The position numbers were made by a program, and so were the translations under genes. A stretch of DNA of 64,000 bases from Bacteroidota bacterium (GTDB taxonomy: Bacteria > Bacteroidota > Bacteroidia > Bacteroidales > FEN-979), in contig JAPLDI010000047.1 in NCBI GenBank assembly GCA_026391795.1, forward strand, positions 1 to 64,000, written 5' to 3'. The notes below the pieces were generated by a model that was not told the DNA's origin, did no database searches, and worked only from the letters and a program-made list of their open reading frames with translations. Positions 35,319 to 44,246 of the stretch are shown in pieces. The number at the start of each line of letters is the position of its first letter. Within the stretch, counting starts at the first letter, position 1.

Positions 35319-36482
35319 ATGGCAAGAAAGATATCGAAACGGGATTTTTTACGCCTCAGTGTTTTGGGACTTGGTGCTGCTGCCGCTGGTACCGGGACGG
35401 CCAGGGCCCTGGCGAAAGGGATGATCAACAAAGGAGGAAATGCCCTCACCGGCTCCCCGGATGACCTTTCAAAATATACCCGTGAAACGCCATATTCCAT
35501 TCAGATGGCACGAGGGGTGAAGTGCCAGATCTGCCCGAACAACTGCATTCTGAAAGAAGGTCAGGACAGCCTCTGCCGGACTCATGTTGTCAGGGACGGG
35601 AAACTGTATACCATCGCTTATGGAAATCCCTGCTCTGTACATGTCGATCCTATCGAGAAAAAACCATTGTTCCATTTTCTTCCCTCTACCCGGAGCTTTT
35701 CAATAGCCACAGCCGGCTGTACAATAGCCTGCCTGAACTGCCAGAACTGGGAGATATCCCAGGAAAGTCCAAGAAACACATCAAACTTTGACCTTATGCC
35801 TGTTAAGGTTATGGAACAGGCTGTCCAGAGCGGCTGCAGGTCGGTAGCTTATACGTATTCAGAACCCGTGGCATTCTATGAGTACACCTTTGATACGGCG
35901 AGATTCGTCCGGGCGAGGGGGTTGAAAAACGTGTTGATCTCCAACGGCTTTATCAATGAAAAGCCGTTACGCGACCTTTGCAAATACATCGATGCGGCCA
36001 ATATAAACCTGAAGTCATTCAGTGAGGAAATTTACGCGAAACTGAATGGCGGTTCGTTACAACCCGTGCTGAATACATTGAAGATTCTCAGGGAAGAAGG
36101 GGTCTGGCTGGAGATCACCAACCTGGTTGTTCCCGGGTGGACCGACAAGCCAGACATGATCACGCAGATGTGTGAGTGGCTTGCAAAGAGCGGTTTCGGG
36201 GATACACCCTTGCATTTCAGCCGTTTTTTTCCGCTGTACAAACTGAAAGATCTTCCCTATACCCCGCTGGATATCCTTGAACGTGCAAGGGAAATTGCTA
36301 TAAAGGCCGGGATCAGGTATGTTTATATCGGTAATGTTCCGGGATCTCCGGCAGAAAACACTTACTGCCCGGAATGTAAGAAGGTAATTGTAGAGAGAAA
36401 GGGATTCTCAATCCTTAACAATAACATCAGCAATTCCGCGTGTAAATTCTGTTCGGCAAAAATTGCCGGGGTGTGGAGTTAA
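35319..36482 (+). CDS. amrS: AmmeMemoRadiSam radical SAM enzyme with Tat-like signal
   Basis: 387 residues. Radical SAM cluster motif CTIACLNC (Cys134, 138, 141). Additional Cys groups flank it: CQICPNNC with Cys86 upstream, and CPECKK...CKFC at the C-terminus, probably for further metal sites. The family is the PflA-related AmmeMemoRadiSam enzyme. Unusually, the first 33 residues (ISKRDFLRLSVLGLGAAAAG, then ARALA) form a twin-arginine-type signal with KR in place of RR. Export of a radical SAM enzyme would be remarkable because S-adenosylmethionine is cytosolic, but its partner is a lipoprotein. Overlaps the convergent nuclease gene by 4 bp. Confidence 0.88.
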   Translation: MARKISKRDFLRLSVLGLGAAAAGTGTARALAKGMINKGGNALTGSPDDLSKYTRETPYSIQMARGVKCQICPNNCILKEGQDSLCRTHVVRDGKLYTIAYGNPCSVHVDPIEKKPLFHFLPSTRSFSIATAGCTIACLNCQNWEISQESPRNTSNFDLMPVKVMEQAVQSGCRSVAYTYSEPVAFYEYTFDTARFVRARGLKNVLISNGFINEKPLRDLCKYIDAANINLKSFSEEIYAKLNGGSLQPVLNTLKILREEGVWLEITNLVVPGWTDKPDMITQMCEWLAKSGFGDTPLHFSRFFPLYKLKDLPYTPLDILERAREIAIKAGIRYVYIGNVPGSPAENTYCPECKKVIVERKGFSILNNNISNSACKFCSAKIAGVWS

Positions 36483-37585
36483 GGTCCTTCTGCTTCCCTG
36501 TTTTTCCAGATATCCAGATAGATTGGCAGATGATCTGAGAAGCCGCCTGTATAGCGGGGCCCGGCATAAGTGCGTACAGGTCTTCCTCCCATGAACCGTT
36601 CATCGTCTTCCATCAGGAAAGCAGCATGAAAGATATGAACGGCTTCACGTGAAGTTTGTAAACTCTTCCGCTTAAGAAAAAAATTCCCTGTGACCATAAA
36701 TTGGTCAAGAATGGCCCACTTTCCCTGAAATTTATGCGTGCCTTCATTTGGATTATGGTTCAATGGCAACATCAGGTTTACAAGGCCTGACGCTCTGGTC
36801 TGGTCTGAAAGTCCTGCTGCACCAAGCACCCTGGCAATCGCCGGCTGGTCGGGTTCATCATTGAAATCGCCCATGATGATGATTTGCGGATCAGCCTGAT
36901 TTTGCTGAAGCGTATCCAGGACCGAACGGAGTTTTTGTGCTGCAATCTTTCTTTTCGGAACACTTTCTGCGAAACCTCCTCTTCGGGAAGGCCAGTGGTT
37001 AACGAAAAGATGGAGGGTGTCACCGGTAAAGAGGATGCCTTTGACGTAGAGGATATCCCGGGTGTGAATCAACGAATCAAAAGGAAACTGAATGCGGATG
37101 CTTCGCGAGTATTCAATCCTGAATAGATCCGGACGATACAGGATTGCTACATCAATTCCCCGGGCATCTTCCGATTCGAAATGAATGAAACGGTATTTGT
37201 ACTTTTTCAGCGGTGTTTCATAGATCATTTTATTAAGCACATACCGGTTCTCTACCTCACACATCCCGATGATCGCAGGGGGTTCCCATTCCCCGATGGC
37301 CATGAAGGTTTTTGCCAAGTGATTCAGCTTCTGAAGGAACCTGCCGAAGGTCCATCTTTTAATCCCTTTCGGAGTGAACTCTTCATCCAGTTTTGTTGTG
37401 TCATCGAAAGGATCATAAAGGTTTTCAAGATTGTAGAATACGACTCTGACAAATTGGCGTTTTTTTACCAAGGTTTCGGGATTGGCATGGTTTTCGGAAA
37501 GGTCCGGATCCTGCCTTCCGGTTGTTTTCTGTCCAAAAAAAAAGACAGGGAACAGGAGAAAAGCAAGAGTAATAAATGTTCTCAT
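36479..37585 (-). CDS. Secreted endonuclease/exonuclease/phosphatase (EEP) family protein
   Basis: 368 residues with a signal peptide (MRTFITLAFLLFPVFFFGQ). EEP/DNase I-fold motifs: FYNLENLYDPFDD, IIGMCEVENR (metal-binding Glu), VNHWPSR, IIMGDFNDEPDQ and the C-terminal SDHLPIYLDI (catalytic Asp-His). Likely an extracytoplasmic nuclease or phosphodiesterase, perhaps for nutrient scavenging. Shares a 4-bp convergent overlap with the radical SAM gene. No exact promoter box seen upstream. Confidence 0.88.
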   Translation of the reverse strand: MRTFITLAFLLFPVFFFGQKTTGRQDPDLSENHANPETLVKKRQFVRVVFYNLENLYDPFDDTTKLDEEFTPKGIKRWTFGRFLQKLNHLAKTFMAIGEWEPPAIIGMCEVENRYVLNKMIYETPLKKYKYRFIHFESEDARGIDVAILYRPDLFRIEYSRSIRIQFPFDSLIHTRDILYVKGILFTGDTLHLFVNHWPSRRGGFAESVPKRKIAAQKLRSVLDTLQQNQADPQIIIMGDFNDEPDQPAIARVLGAAGLSDQTRASGLVNLMLPLNHNPNEGTHKFQGKWAILDQFMVTGNFFLKRKSLQTSREAVHIFHAAFLMEDDERFMGGRPVRTYAGPRYTGGFSDHLPIYLDIWKNREAEGP

Positions 37586-37723
37586 AAGGACTCTATTTAT
37601 ATGGATTATAAAGAGATGGCAGGATTTTAGGGAAAGCGGGATTCCCCTAACCTTGAAATGACATTCCTGCTCTTAATCGGCCAGAAGGAAAAAAGTAATC
37701 CGGATGTGCCGGTAAAGAAGCGA

Positions 37724-37745
37724 AATGTTAACAAAATTTAACATT
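37724..37745. promoter_or_regulatory. Inverted repeat AATGTTAA-N6-TTAACATT upstream of degP
   Basis: Perfect 8-bp arms with a 6-nt AT centre, about 75 nt upstream of the degP ATG in a 233-bp gap without other features. Size and symmetry fit a dimeric regulator site; a small AT-rich hairpin is the alternative. No exact TAnnTTTG box is near, consistent with a regulated or stress-type promoter. Confidence 0.35.
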
Positions 37746-37818
37746 GAAAGATTATACTATTAAAAAATACGAACCGTTTTCAGATCAACATTAATCAACC
37801 TAAAAAAGAAGAAACAGT

Positions 37819-39246
37819 ATGAAACGTTTGATTGGTCTTTTTCTGGTAGCAGTGGCCGGTGGTGCTGTTGCCTTAGGCGCTTATAAATTGATGGAACAGA
37901 AACGTCCTCTTTACACTTCAGCAGTGCAACAATCACTCCCGCTCAGGCCGGTGAATTATATTCCGGGTGCAGCATTCGATCAGCCCGATTTTGAAATGGC
38001 AGCGTCCATTTCGGTCCATGCGGTTGTTCATATCAAAACTGAATTCCAGAGGAAAAGCAATGTATATGATGATTTTTTTAATCTATTCAACTTCGGACAA
38101 GGTATGCCCAACCAGGCGATTGAAGCCATGGGGTCAGGCGTGATCGTGGATCCGGAGGGATATATTGTTACCAATAACCATGTCGTTCAGGATGCAGATA
38201 ATATTATCGTTACCCTGAATGACAAACGTGTTTTTAAAGCCACCATCGTCGGTGCTGATGCAAGTACAGATCTGGCTTTGATCAAGATCGAGGAGAAGAA
38301 CCTGCCTTTCCTTTCATACGGAAACTCTGATGATGTAAGGATCGGAGAATGGGTGCTCGCAGTTGGGAATCCGTTCAACCTCACATCTACCGTCACCGCC
38401 GGAATTGTCAGTGCCAAAGCCAGGGATATTAACATTCTCGGCTCTCAGGGATCTGTTGAATCGTTTATCCAGACTGACGCTGCCGTAAATCCTGGCAATA
38501 GCGGAGGTGCCCTCGTCAACCTGAAAGGACAACTCATCGGCATCAACGCTGCCATTGCTTCCGGAACCGGAAACTATGTGGGTTATTCATTCGCAATTCC
38601 TGCTAACATCGTAAAAAAAGTGGTGGGTGACTTCATGAAGTTCGGGAAGATCCAGCGCGGCTATCTCGGCATCAGGTACAGGGAGATTGACGACCAGTTT
38701 GCAAGAGACAAAGATCTTCCATCCGTAAAAGGTGTTTATGTTCAGGAGGTTGTGGAAGGCGGAGCCGCCGAAAAAGCGGGCATGAAAAAAGGAGATGTCA
38801 TCCTTCAGATGCAGGGGTTGCCCGTTAACAGCGGATCCGAACTCCAGGAGATCATCACGCAGCATAATCCTGGCGATAAAATCGCCCTGTCGGTTTTCCG
38901 GGACGGAAATCAGGTGGATCTGTCACTGACGCTTCTGAACGAAAATGAAAATCTGGCATACACCAAAGATAACCAGATCATTATCCATGGTGCTACCTTT
39001 CAGCATATCACCGATAGCGAGAAACAACGGTATACGATCAACGACGGATACAAGATCGTTCATCTCGATAACGGTTTGCTGAGAAACAGCGGTATCAGGG
39101 AGGGTTTTATAATAACAGCAATAGACAAACAACCAGTCCATTCTACGCAGGATCTGAAAGAGGCATTTACTTCCCGAAAAGGAGGGGTGCTCGTTGAAGG
39201 GGTTTACCCGAACGGTATGAGGGCGTATTATGGCATAGGACTATAG
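37819..39246 (+). CDS. degP: DegP/HtrA-family periplasmic serine protease
   Basis: 475 residues. N-terminal signal or signal anchor (LIGLFLVAVAGGAVALGAYK). Trypsin-like triad His121 (TNNHVVQ), Asp151 (STDLALIK), Ser228 (NPGNSGGALV). Two PDZ domains follow: the first with GYLGIRYREI and GAAEKAGMKKGDVIL, the second, more diverged, with GLLRNSGIREGFIITAID. It degrades or refolds damaged envelope proteins. The gene is 12 bp upstream of rpoD on the same strand, so envelope-protease and primary sigma factor expression are linked. Confidence 0.93.
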   Translation: MKRLIGLFLVAVAGGAVALGAYKLMEQKRPLYTSAVQQSLPLRPVNYIPGAAFDQPDFEMAASISVHAVVHIKTEFQRKSNVYDDFFNLFNFGQGMPNQAIEAMGSGVIVDPEGYIVTNNHVVQDADNIIVTLNDKRVFKATIVGADASTDLALIKIEEKNLPFLSYGNSDDVRIGEWVLAVGNPFNLTSTVTAGIVSAKARDINILGSQGSVESFIQTDAAVNPGNSGGALVNLKGQLIGINAAIASGTGNYVGYSFAIPANIVKKVVGDFMKFGKIQRGYLGIRYREIDDQFARDKDLPSVKGVYVQEVVEGGAAEKAGMKKGDVILQMQGLPVNSGSELQEIITQHNPGDKIALSVFRDGNQVDLSLTLLNENENLAYTKDNQIIIHGATFQHITDSEKQRYTINDGYKIVHLDNGLLRNSGIREGFIITAIDKQPVHSTQDLKEAFTSRKGGVLVEGVYPNGMRAYYGIGL

Positions 39247-39258
39247 GAGTGAACCATA

Positions 39259-40122
39259 ATGAGACAATTAAAAATATCCAAATCAATAACAAACCGGGAA
39301 ACCGCCTCGCTTGACAAGTACCTTCAGGATATCGGGAAGGAAGAGTTGATCACCACCGATGAAGAAGTACAGCTTGCCCAGCGGATCCGGGCCGGTGACC
39401 AGAAGGCACTGGAGAAACTGTGCAAGGCAAACCTTCGGTTTGTTGTATCGGTTGCCAAGCAGTACCAGAACCAGGGACTCAGCCTGCCTGACCTGATCAA
39501 TGAAGGAAACCTGGGGCTGATCAAGGCGGCACGCCGTTTTGACGAAACCCGCGGATTCAAATTTATTTCCTATGCGGTCTGGTGGATCCGCCAATCGATC
39601 CTGCAGGCCCTGGCCGAACAATCCCGGATCGTCAGGCTTCCTTTGAACCAGGTAGGTTCCCTGAGCAAGATGAACAAAGTTTCATCACGCCTGGAGCAGC
39701 GTTTCGAAAGACCACCTTCTGCGGACGAGATCGCTACCGAGATGGAGGTTACGCAACATAAGGTGGAGGAGACAATGAGGATCTCCACACGGACCATCTC
39801 AATGGATGCACCGCTCGATCAGGACGATGACCTCAGGTTTCTTGATGTCTTTGTATCGGAGGATGCACCGGGTACGGATGAAGACCTGATCAGGGAATCG
39901 CTGGCAAGGGAAGTACAACGCTCGCTTTCCACGCTTGCGGAGAAGGAGCGGGAGATTATCAACCTGTTTTACGGGATTGGGGTTCCGCACAATTACACCC
40001 TTGAAGAGATCGGCGATATGTTCGATCTGACCAGGGAGAGAGTGCGTCAGATCAAAGAAAAAGCCCTGAGAAGACTGAAACATTCTTCACGGAGCAAACT
40101 GCTGAAAGCATACCTGGGCTGA
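39259..40122 (+). CDS. rpoD: Primary RNA polymerase sigma factor
   Basis: 287 residues, the short form found in Bacteroidota with region 1.1 missing. Region 1.2 [16 protein letters not shown], region 2 ([51 protein letters not shown]), region 3 and region 4.2 ([20 protein letters not shown]) are complete. It recognises TTTG/TAnnTTTG promoters, which match the boxes found across the window. Unusual direct coupling to a DegP-type protease gene just upstream. Confidence 0.96.
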   Translation: MRQLKISKSITNRETASLDKYLQDIGKEELITTDEEVQLAQRIRAGDQKALEKLCKANLRFVVSVAKQYQNQGLSLPDLINEGNLGLIKAARRFDETRGFKFISYAVWWIRQSILQALAEQSRIVRLPLNQVGSLSKMNKVSSRLEQRFERPPSADEIATEMEVTQHKVEETMRISTRTISMDAPLDQDDDLRFLDVFVSEDAPGTDEDLIRESLAREVQRSLSTLAEKEREIINLFYGIGVPHNYTLEEIGDMFDLTRERVRQIKEKALRRLKHSSRSKLLKAYLG

Positions 40123-40165
40123 CAGTTATTGGTTTCCGGGTCCTTGCAGATTTTTTTAATTTTTT

Positions 40166-40196
40166 CATTTGTCAAATGGAAATATTGATATATTTG
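40166..40196 (+). promoter_or_regulatory. Promoter with palindromic operator for the HmuY/TonB operon
   Basis: Exact -7 box TATATTTG (40189-40196) with a -33 TTTG (40168-40171) 17 nt upstream. The -33 element is embedded in a perfect palindrome CATTTG-T-CAAATG (40166-40178), a plausible repressor site (iron- or haem-responsive by context, which is inference). The first ATG follows at 40219. Confidence 0.6.
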
Positions 40197-40218
40197 CACC
40201 GTTAATTATTTAACACAG

Positions 40219-40575
40219 ATGACCCGTAAATCCATTTTGCGCAAACTGATCTTCTTCCCCTTGACGATCGCTGCTTTCCTGCTTTGTACGGGTTCATTGA
40301 TTAATTTCCATCAGTATCGGATCTGGCACCGGCCGCTCATCCTTGAGTTCGTAGCATACAAACGCGACAGTGAGAAAACAGCGGGACAGTTCGGGGTGAA
40401 GGATTTTGCCCATCCCAATCCGGTACATTTTATTTCACTGGATGCAATCTTTTCTTCCTTTGTGGAATTCCCTGCTTGTTCGGTCAGGTTTTCTCCGGTT
40501 TTAACATTTTCCTCACGTATACCTGAATTGCTGAGGCATGGGATCCATGGCCTCCGTGCGCCTCCTCTTGCCTGA
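40219..40575 (+). CDS. Small membrane/secreted protein, first gene of HmuY/TonB locus
   Basis: 118 residues. One N-terminal hydrophobic helix (LIFFPLTIAAFLLCTGSLI) acts as anchor or signal. The rest (HPNPVHFISLDAIFSSFVEF; SSRIPELLRHGIHGL) has no motif I know and ends APPLA, like the PPKA end of the small Cys-rich protein ahead of the metal pump. It lies 22 nt from an exact promoter box with palindromic operator and 159 bp ahead of the HmuY-like gene. Probably an accessory of the uptake locus; function unknown. Confidence 0.55.
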   Translation: MTRKSILRKLIFFPLTIAAFLLCTGSLINFHQYRIWHRPLILEFVAYKRDSEKTAGQFGVKDFAHPNPVHFISLDAIFSSFVEFPACSVRFSPVLTFSSRIPELLRHGIHGLRAPPLA

Positions 40576-40734
40576 ATTGATCCTTCCTTTTCTTCTCCCG
40601 GAAGGAGATTCCCTGTATTTTGATAAATCCGTTATACCCAGTCAGGGTTGAACATGTAATAATTGGATTTTTCAAATACCGGGATCATCTGGCATTTTCA
40701 CCACATTTATTCTTTCTAAAATATTCAACAGTAA

Positions 40735-42000
40735 ATGAAAAAAGTATATATCGTTATCGTTGCGGGACTTATTTTATCAGGGGCATTTACTTTCGGTCCT
40801 GCCCTTCATGCACAGGTTGTTTTAAAAACCGACAGTATCACGATGGGGCAATATTATGCCAATGAGATTTATTACAGCATGAAGAATGGGGAAGTTTCTT
40901 CCTATGCAAGAAATTCATGGGACATCGCTTTCCGGACAACCATCCGGAGTTCAAGCATTCTTACCAATGACGGTTACAGCGTGATCTTATGGTCCTATCC
41001 CAAAGCCGATACTGCCGGCTGGGCTTCAGTTGATACCAGCGGACTGTATACCTGGACCCCGATGTACAACGATCCCGGAGATTGGGAAAATGGCGCATTC
41101 AGCAGGAATGCCACCGGGCATCCTGACTATGGCTGGGGCAGGTACAACGACCAGACCCACGATGTAGTGGGTGATTCAATCTTTATCATCAAACTGCGGA
41201 ATGGCAGTTTCAGAAAACTTGAGATCATCCGGAAAAATTCAGTAAACAATATTTATTATTTCCGCTTCGCCAAACTGGATGGAACCGGCCAGCAGGATCT
41301 TTCCCTTAACTGCAACACTTATCTGGCCAGGGAATTTGTCGGATACTCAATAGAAACCAATGAGGTGGTGGAATACCAGCCGAACAAGACCGATTGGGAC
41401 ATCCTGTTTACAAAATACATGTCCATTCAGCACAATGGCCAGCCTTATGCAGTAACCGGCGTGCTGAATCGGGACGGAGTAAAATCCAAAACGTTTTATC
41501 CGGTCTCACTTGATTATGTCGACTTTACCCGGGGGACCTGGGATTCAACCCGTTCTGCGATCGGCTGGGAATGGAAATATATAGATACCAATTATGTATA
41601 TCATATAAAAGATTCAACGGTATATTTTGTAAAATCCTCAAACGGGGAAGTCGTCAAACTTGTCTTCTCGAAATTTGCAGGAAGCAGTACCGGGCTTATC
41701 GTTTTTAAAACCGGAAAGGTTCCGGGACTTGGAATTCCTGTGAATCAGAATTCCGGTGAGATTTCTGTTTATCCAAACCCGGCAACTGACCTTGTTCATG
41801 TCACCTTTACACGCACCTCCGTTGAACCGTCAATCCTGGAACTGACAGATATTTCAGGCAGATTAGTAGAGAAGAGACTGGTAAATACGGATTCCGGAAT
41901 GGTATTGCTCAATGTCTCCGGACTTGGAAGCGGAATCTACATAATTAAGCTATCATCGCCCGAAGGAAGTGTCATCCGGAAAATCATGATAAGCCGCTAA
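40735..42000 (+). CDS. HmuY-like protein with C-terminal T9SS sorting domain
   Basis: 421 residues. Signal peptide ending ALHAQ. Two HmuY-type lobes: YYSMKNGEVSSYARNSWDIA near residue 45 and YSIETNEVVEYQPNKTDWDI near residue 210; the WDIxF core is typical of the haem-binding HmuY family. The last 80 residues are a type A T9SS signal (ISVYPNPATDLVHVTF, GIYIIKLSSPEGSVIRKIM), so the protein should be exported to the cell surface or medium. Its stop overlaps the receptor's ATG by one base (TAATG). Likely a secreted haem or metal carrier feeding the receptor; ligand not proven. Confidence 0.82.
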   Translation: MKKVYIVIVAGLILSGAFTFGPALHAQVVLKTDSITMGQYYANEIYYSMKNGEVSSYARNSWDIAFRTTIRSSSILTNDGYSVILWSYPKADTAGWASVDTSGLYTWTPMYNDPGDWENGAFSRNATGHPDYGWGRYNDQTHDVVGDSIFIIKLRNGSFRKLEIIRKNSVNNIYYFRFAKLDGTGQQDLSLNCNTYLAREFVGYSIETNEVVEYQPNKTDWDILFTKYMSIQHNGQPYAVTGVLNRDGVKSKTFYPVSLDYVDFTRGTWDSTRSAIGWEWKYIDTNYVYHIKDSTVYFVKSSNGEVVKLVFSKFAGSSTGLIVFKTGKVPGLGIPVNQNSGEISVYPNPATDLVHVTFTRTSVEPSILELTDISGRLVEKRLVNTDSGMVLLNVSGLGSGIYIIKLSSPEGSVIRKIMISR

Positions 42001-44246
42001 TGGGCATTAAAAAAATTAGATTTCACAAATTTGGTTTGGTTTGGTTTGTCTTGTTGGTTTGTCTGACCGTAGGCTCTTCCTACGGTCAGCGCCAGCAGGC
42101 TTTCATTCATGTAACCGATCAGAAGAGCCATGAACCGGTTGCTTTTGCCCATGTCTGCTTTGAAGGGATTAAGCACGGTACACCCCGATATGGATTAACA
42201 TCCATCGATGGAAAGATCAGCAACGACATTACTGAAACGTCGAAGATTGCAGTTTCCTATATGGGTTACGTCACTTACCGCGACTCGATCCGCCCCGGTC
42301 AGACTCTTGAAATTGTTTTAAGACCAGCGATTGTAAACATGGATGAGGTGGTGGTCACCGGGCAATATTCTCCCGAAAAAGTCGATAAATCAATCTACCG
42401 GATTGAAGTGATCAGCAGCCGGATGATTGAAATGAAAGGCGCCACAAACATGGGTGAATTGCTGAAAGATCAATCCAACATGAGGGTTTCACAAGACGGG
42501 GTACTGGGAACAAGCCTCACAATCCAGGGATTATCGGGGGAGAATGTTAAATTTCTGCAGGATGGCGTTCCGCTTATCGGCCGGATGAATGGAAATTTTG
42601 ACCTCAACCAGCTCAACCTTAATAATGTGGATCACGTAGAAATCCTGGAAGGACCAATGTCGGTCATTTATGGAAGCAATGCAATGGCAGGTGTGGTCAA
42701 CATTATTACCAGGGAAAACAAATCATCCCGGTTTTCAGCCACTGCAGATGGGTACTATGAATCTGTCGGCGTTTACAATGTGGATGCAGCGGTTTCTGGA
42801 AATGAAAAAAAACATGGTTTTTATCTCGATGGCGGAAGAAATTTTTTCCAGGGGTATTCCTATGTTGACAGCAGCCGGGTGCAGACCTTCAAGCCCCGGC
42901 GTCAATATTTTTTTGACGGTTATTATGCCTTTACCGGGGAAGTCATGAAACTTAAATTTTCAGGTGATTACTTCAATGAATTGCTTGAAGACAAGGGTGC
43001 TTTGATGCCTGCATATTATGAAACAGCGTTGGATTCCTATTTTACTACCGTGCGCTACAATGGCAGGATGGACGCCGTCTTTACATTACCCCGGAGCCAC
43101 TCTGTCAACCTTCTTGTTTCTTATTCCGACTATTCCCGAATCAAGAGTACTTACTTCAAGGACCTTACCACGCTGACACAAAACCTCGTGGAGACGGTCT
43201 CTGCCAATGACACTTCCCGGATCCAGTCGTGGATTGCCAGGGGAACCTATGCGAATACCAACAGCCAGAAAAAGCTCAATTACCAGGCAGGGTTTGACCT
43301 GAATGTTGAGACAGGCACAGGAAAACGGATCCAGGATTACCGGCAGCAGATCGGTGATTATGCCGGCTTTCTGAGTCTCAAATGGGATCCGGTGAAGACA
43401 CTCTCCATTCAGCCGGGTCTGAGACTCATCTATAATACGAAATACCAGGCTCCCCTTGTTTATGCTCTGAGCACCAAATGGACTATCGTCAAAGATCTGG
43501 ACTTCAGGCTCTCTTTTTCACGGGGCTTCAGGGCTCCTGACCTTAAGGAACTCTATCTCTCCTTTAAGGACATCAATCATGACATCCAGGGGAATCCTGA
43601 ACTGAAGGCGGAAAAATCCTATAATGTTAATCTGAGCCTCAACTGGAATACCGAGAAGAGAAAATCCTCCTGGTCTCTCCAAACGATTGGGTTCTATAAC
43701 AACATTGAGAATGTAATTCTTCTTGCCAGCATCAAGGGCCTTCAATACCAGTATGTGAATCTCGCAAAATACCAGACGACCGGTGTCCAGCTGGACGGAT
43801 CCTGGAGTTTGTTTCCTTCCTTACGGATCCAGGCAGGGATTGCAGAGACGGGCGTCGCAGGTTCAACGAGCAGTACCGATAATTCAAACCGTTTTATTTT
43901 TGCAACGGATGTCACCCTGTCCGGATTCTACCGGATTCCGAAACCGGATATCACTTTTTCCCTGTTTTATAAGTATACGGGTAAAACTCCCCAGTTTGCG
44001 CTCGATGGTGAGAATGTCAGTATCGGTTATATTGATCCTTACAACACGATGGATCTTACCGCCGCGAAGGGTTTCTGGAAGCAACGGATAAGGATTTCCA
44101 CCGGGGTGAAAAATATCTTCGATGTAAAGTCGGTTCCCTCAACAGGTGTCATGGGTACACATGGAAGCGGCGGTGATGCATCCAACATTAGCTGGGGGAG
44201 AACGTTCTTCCTGCGTCTTTCACTTGTCATTAATAAATACAAATGA
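42000..44246 (+). CDS. TonB-dependent outer-membrane receptor
   Basis: 748 residues. Signal peptide (ends SSYGQ), an 85-residue carboxypeptidase-regulatory-like N-terminal domain (HVTDQKSHEPVAFAHVCFEG), plug domain (MDEVVVTGQYS, GLSGENVKFLQDGVPLIG, EGPMSVIYGSNAMAGVVNII) and a 22-strand barrel ending TFFLRLSLVINKYK with terminal aromatic strand. Size and neighbours resemble HmuR-type haem receptors rather than SusC. It is translationally coupled to HmuY-like genes on both sides (1-bp overlap upstream, ATGA 4-bp overlap downstream), so receptor and carriers are one operon. Confidence 0.93.
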   Translation: MGIKKIRFHKFGLVWFVLLVCLTVGSSYGQRQQAFIHVTDQKSHEPVAFAHVCFEGIKHGTPRYGLTSIDGKISNDITETSKIAVSYMGYVTYRDSIRPGQTLEIVLRPAIVNMDEVVVTGQYSPEKVDKSIYRIEVISSRMIEMKGATNMGELLKDQSNMRVSQDGVLGTSLTIQGLSGENVKFLQDGVPLIGRMNGNFDLNQLNLNNVDHVEILEGPMSVIYGSNAMAGVVNIITRENKSSRFSATADGYYESVGVYNVDAAVSGNEKKHGFYLDGGRNFFQGYSYVDSSRVQTFKPRRQYFFDGYYAFTGEVMKLKFSGDYFNELLEDKGALMPAYYETALDSYFTTVRYNGRMDAVFTLPRSHSVNLLVSYSDYSRIKSTYFKDLTTLTQNLVETVSANDTSRIQSWIARGTYANTNSQKKLNYQAGFDLNVETGTGKRIQDYRQQIGDYAGFLSLKWDPVKTLSIQPGLRLIYNTKYQAPLVYALSTKWTIVKDLDFRLSFSRGFRAPDLKELYLSFKDINHDIQGNPELKAEKSYNVNLSLNWNTEKRKSSWSLQTIGFYNNIENVILLASIKGLQYQYVNLAKYQTTGVQLDGSWSLFPSLRIQAGIAETGVAGSTSSTDNSNRFIFATDVTLSGFYRIPKPDITFSLFYKYTGKTPQFALDGENVSIGYIDPYNTMDLTAAKGFWKQRIRISTGVKNIFDVKSVPSTGVMGTHGSGGDASNISWGRTFFLRLSLVINKYK

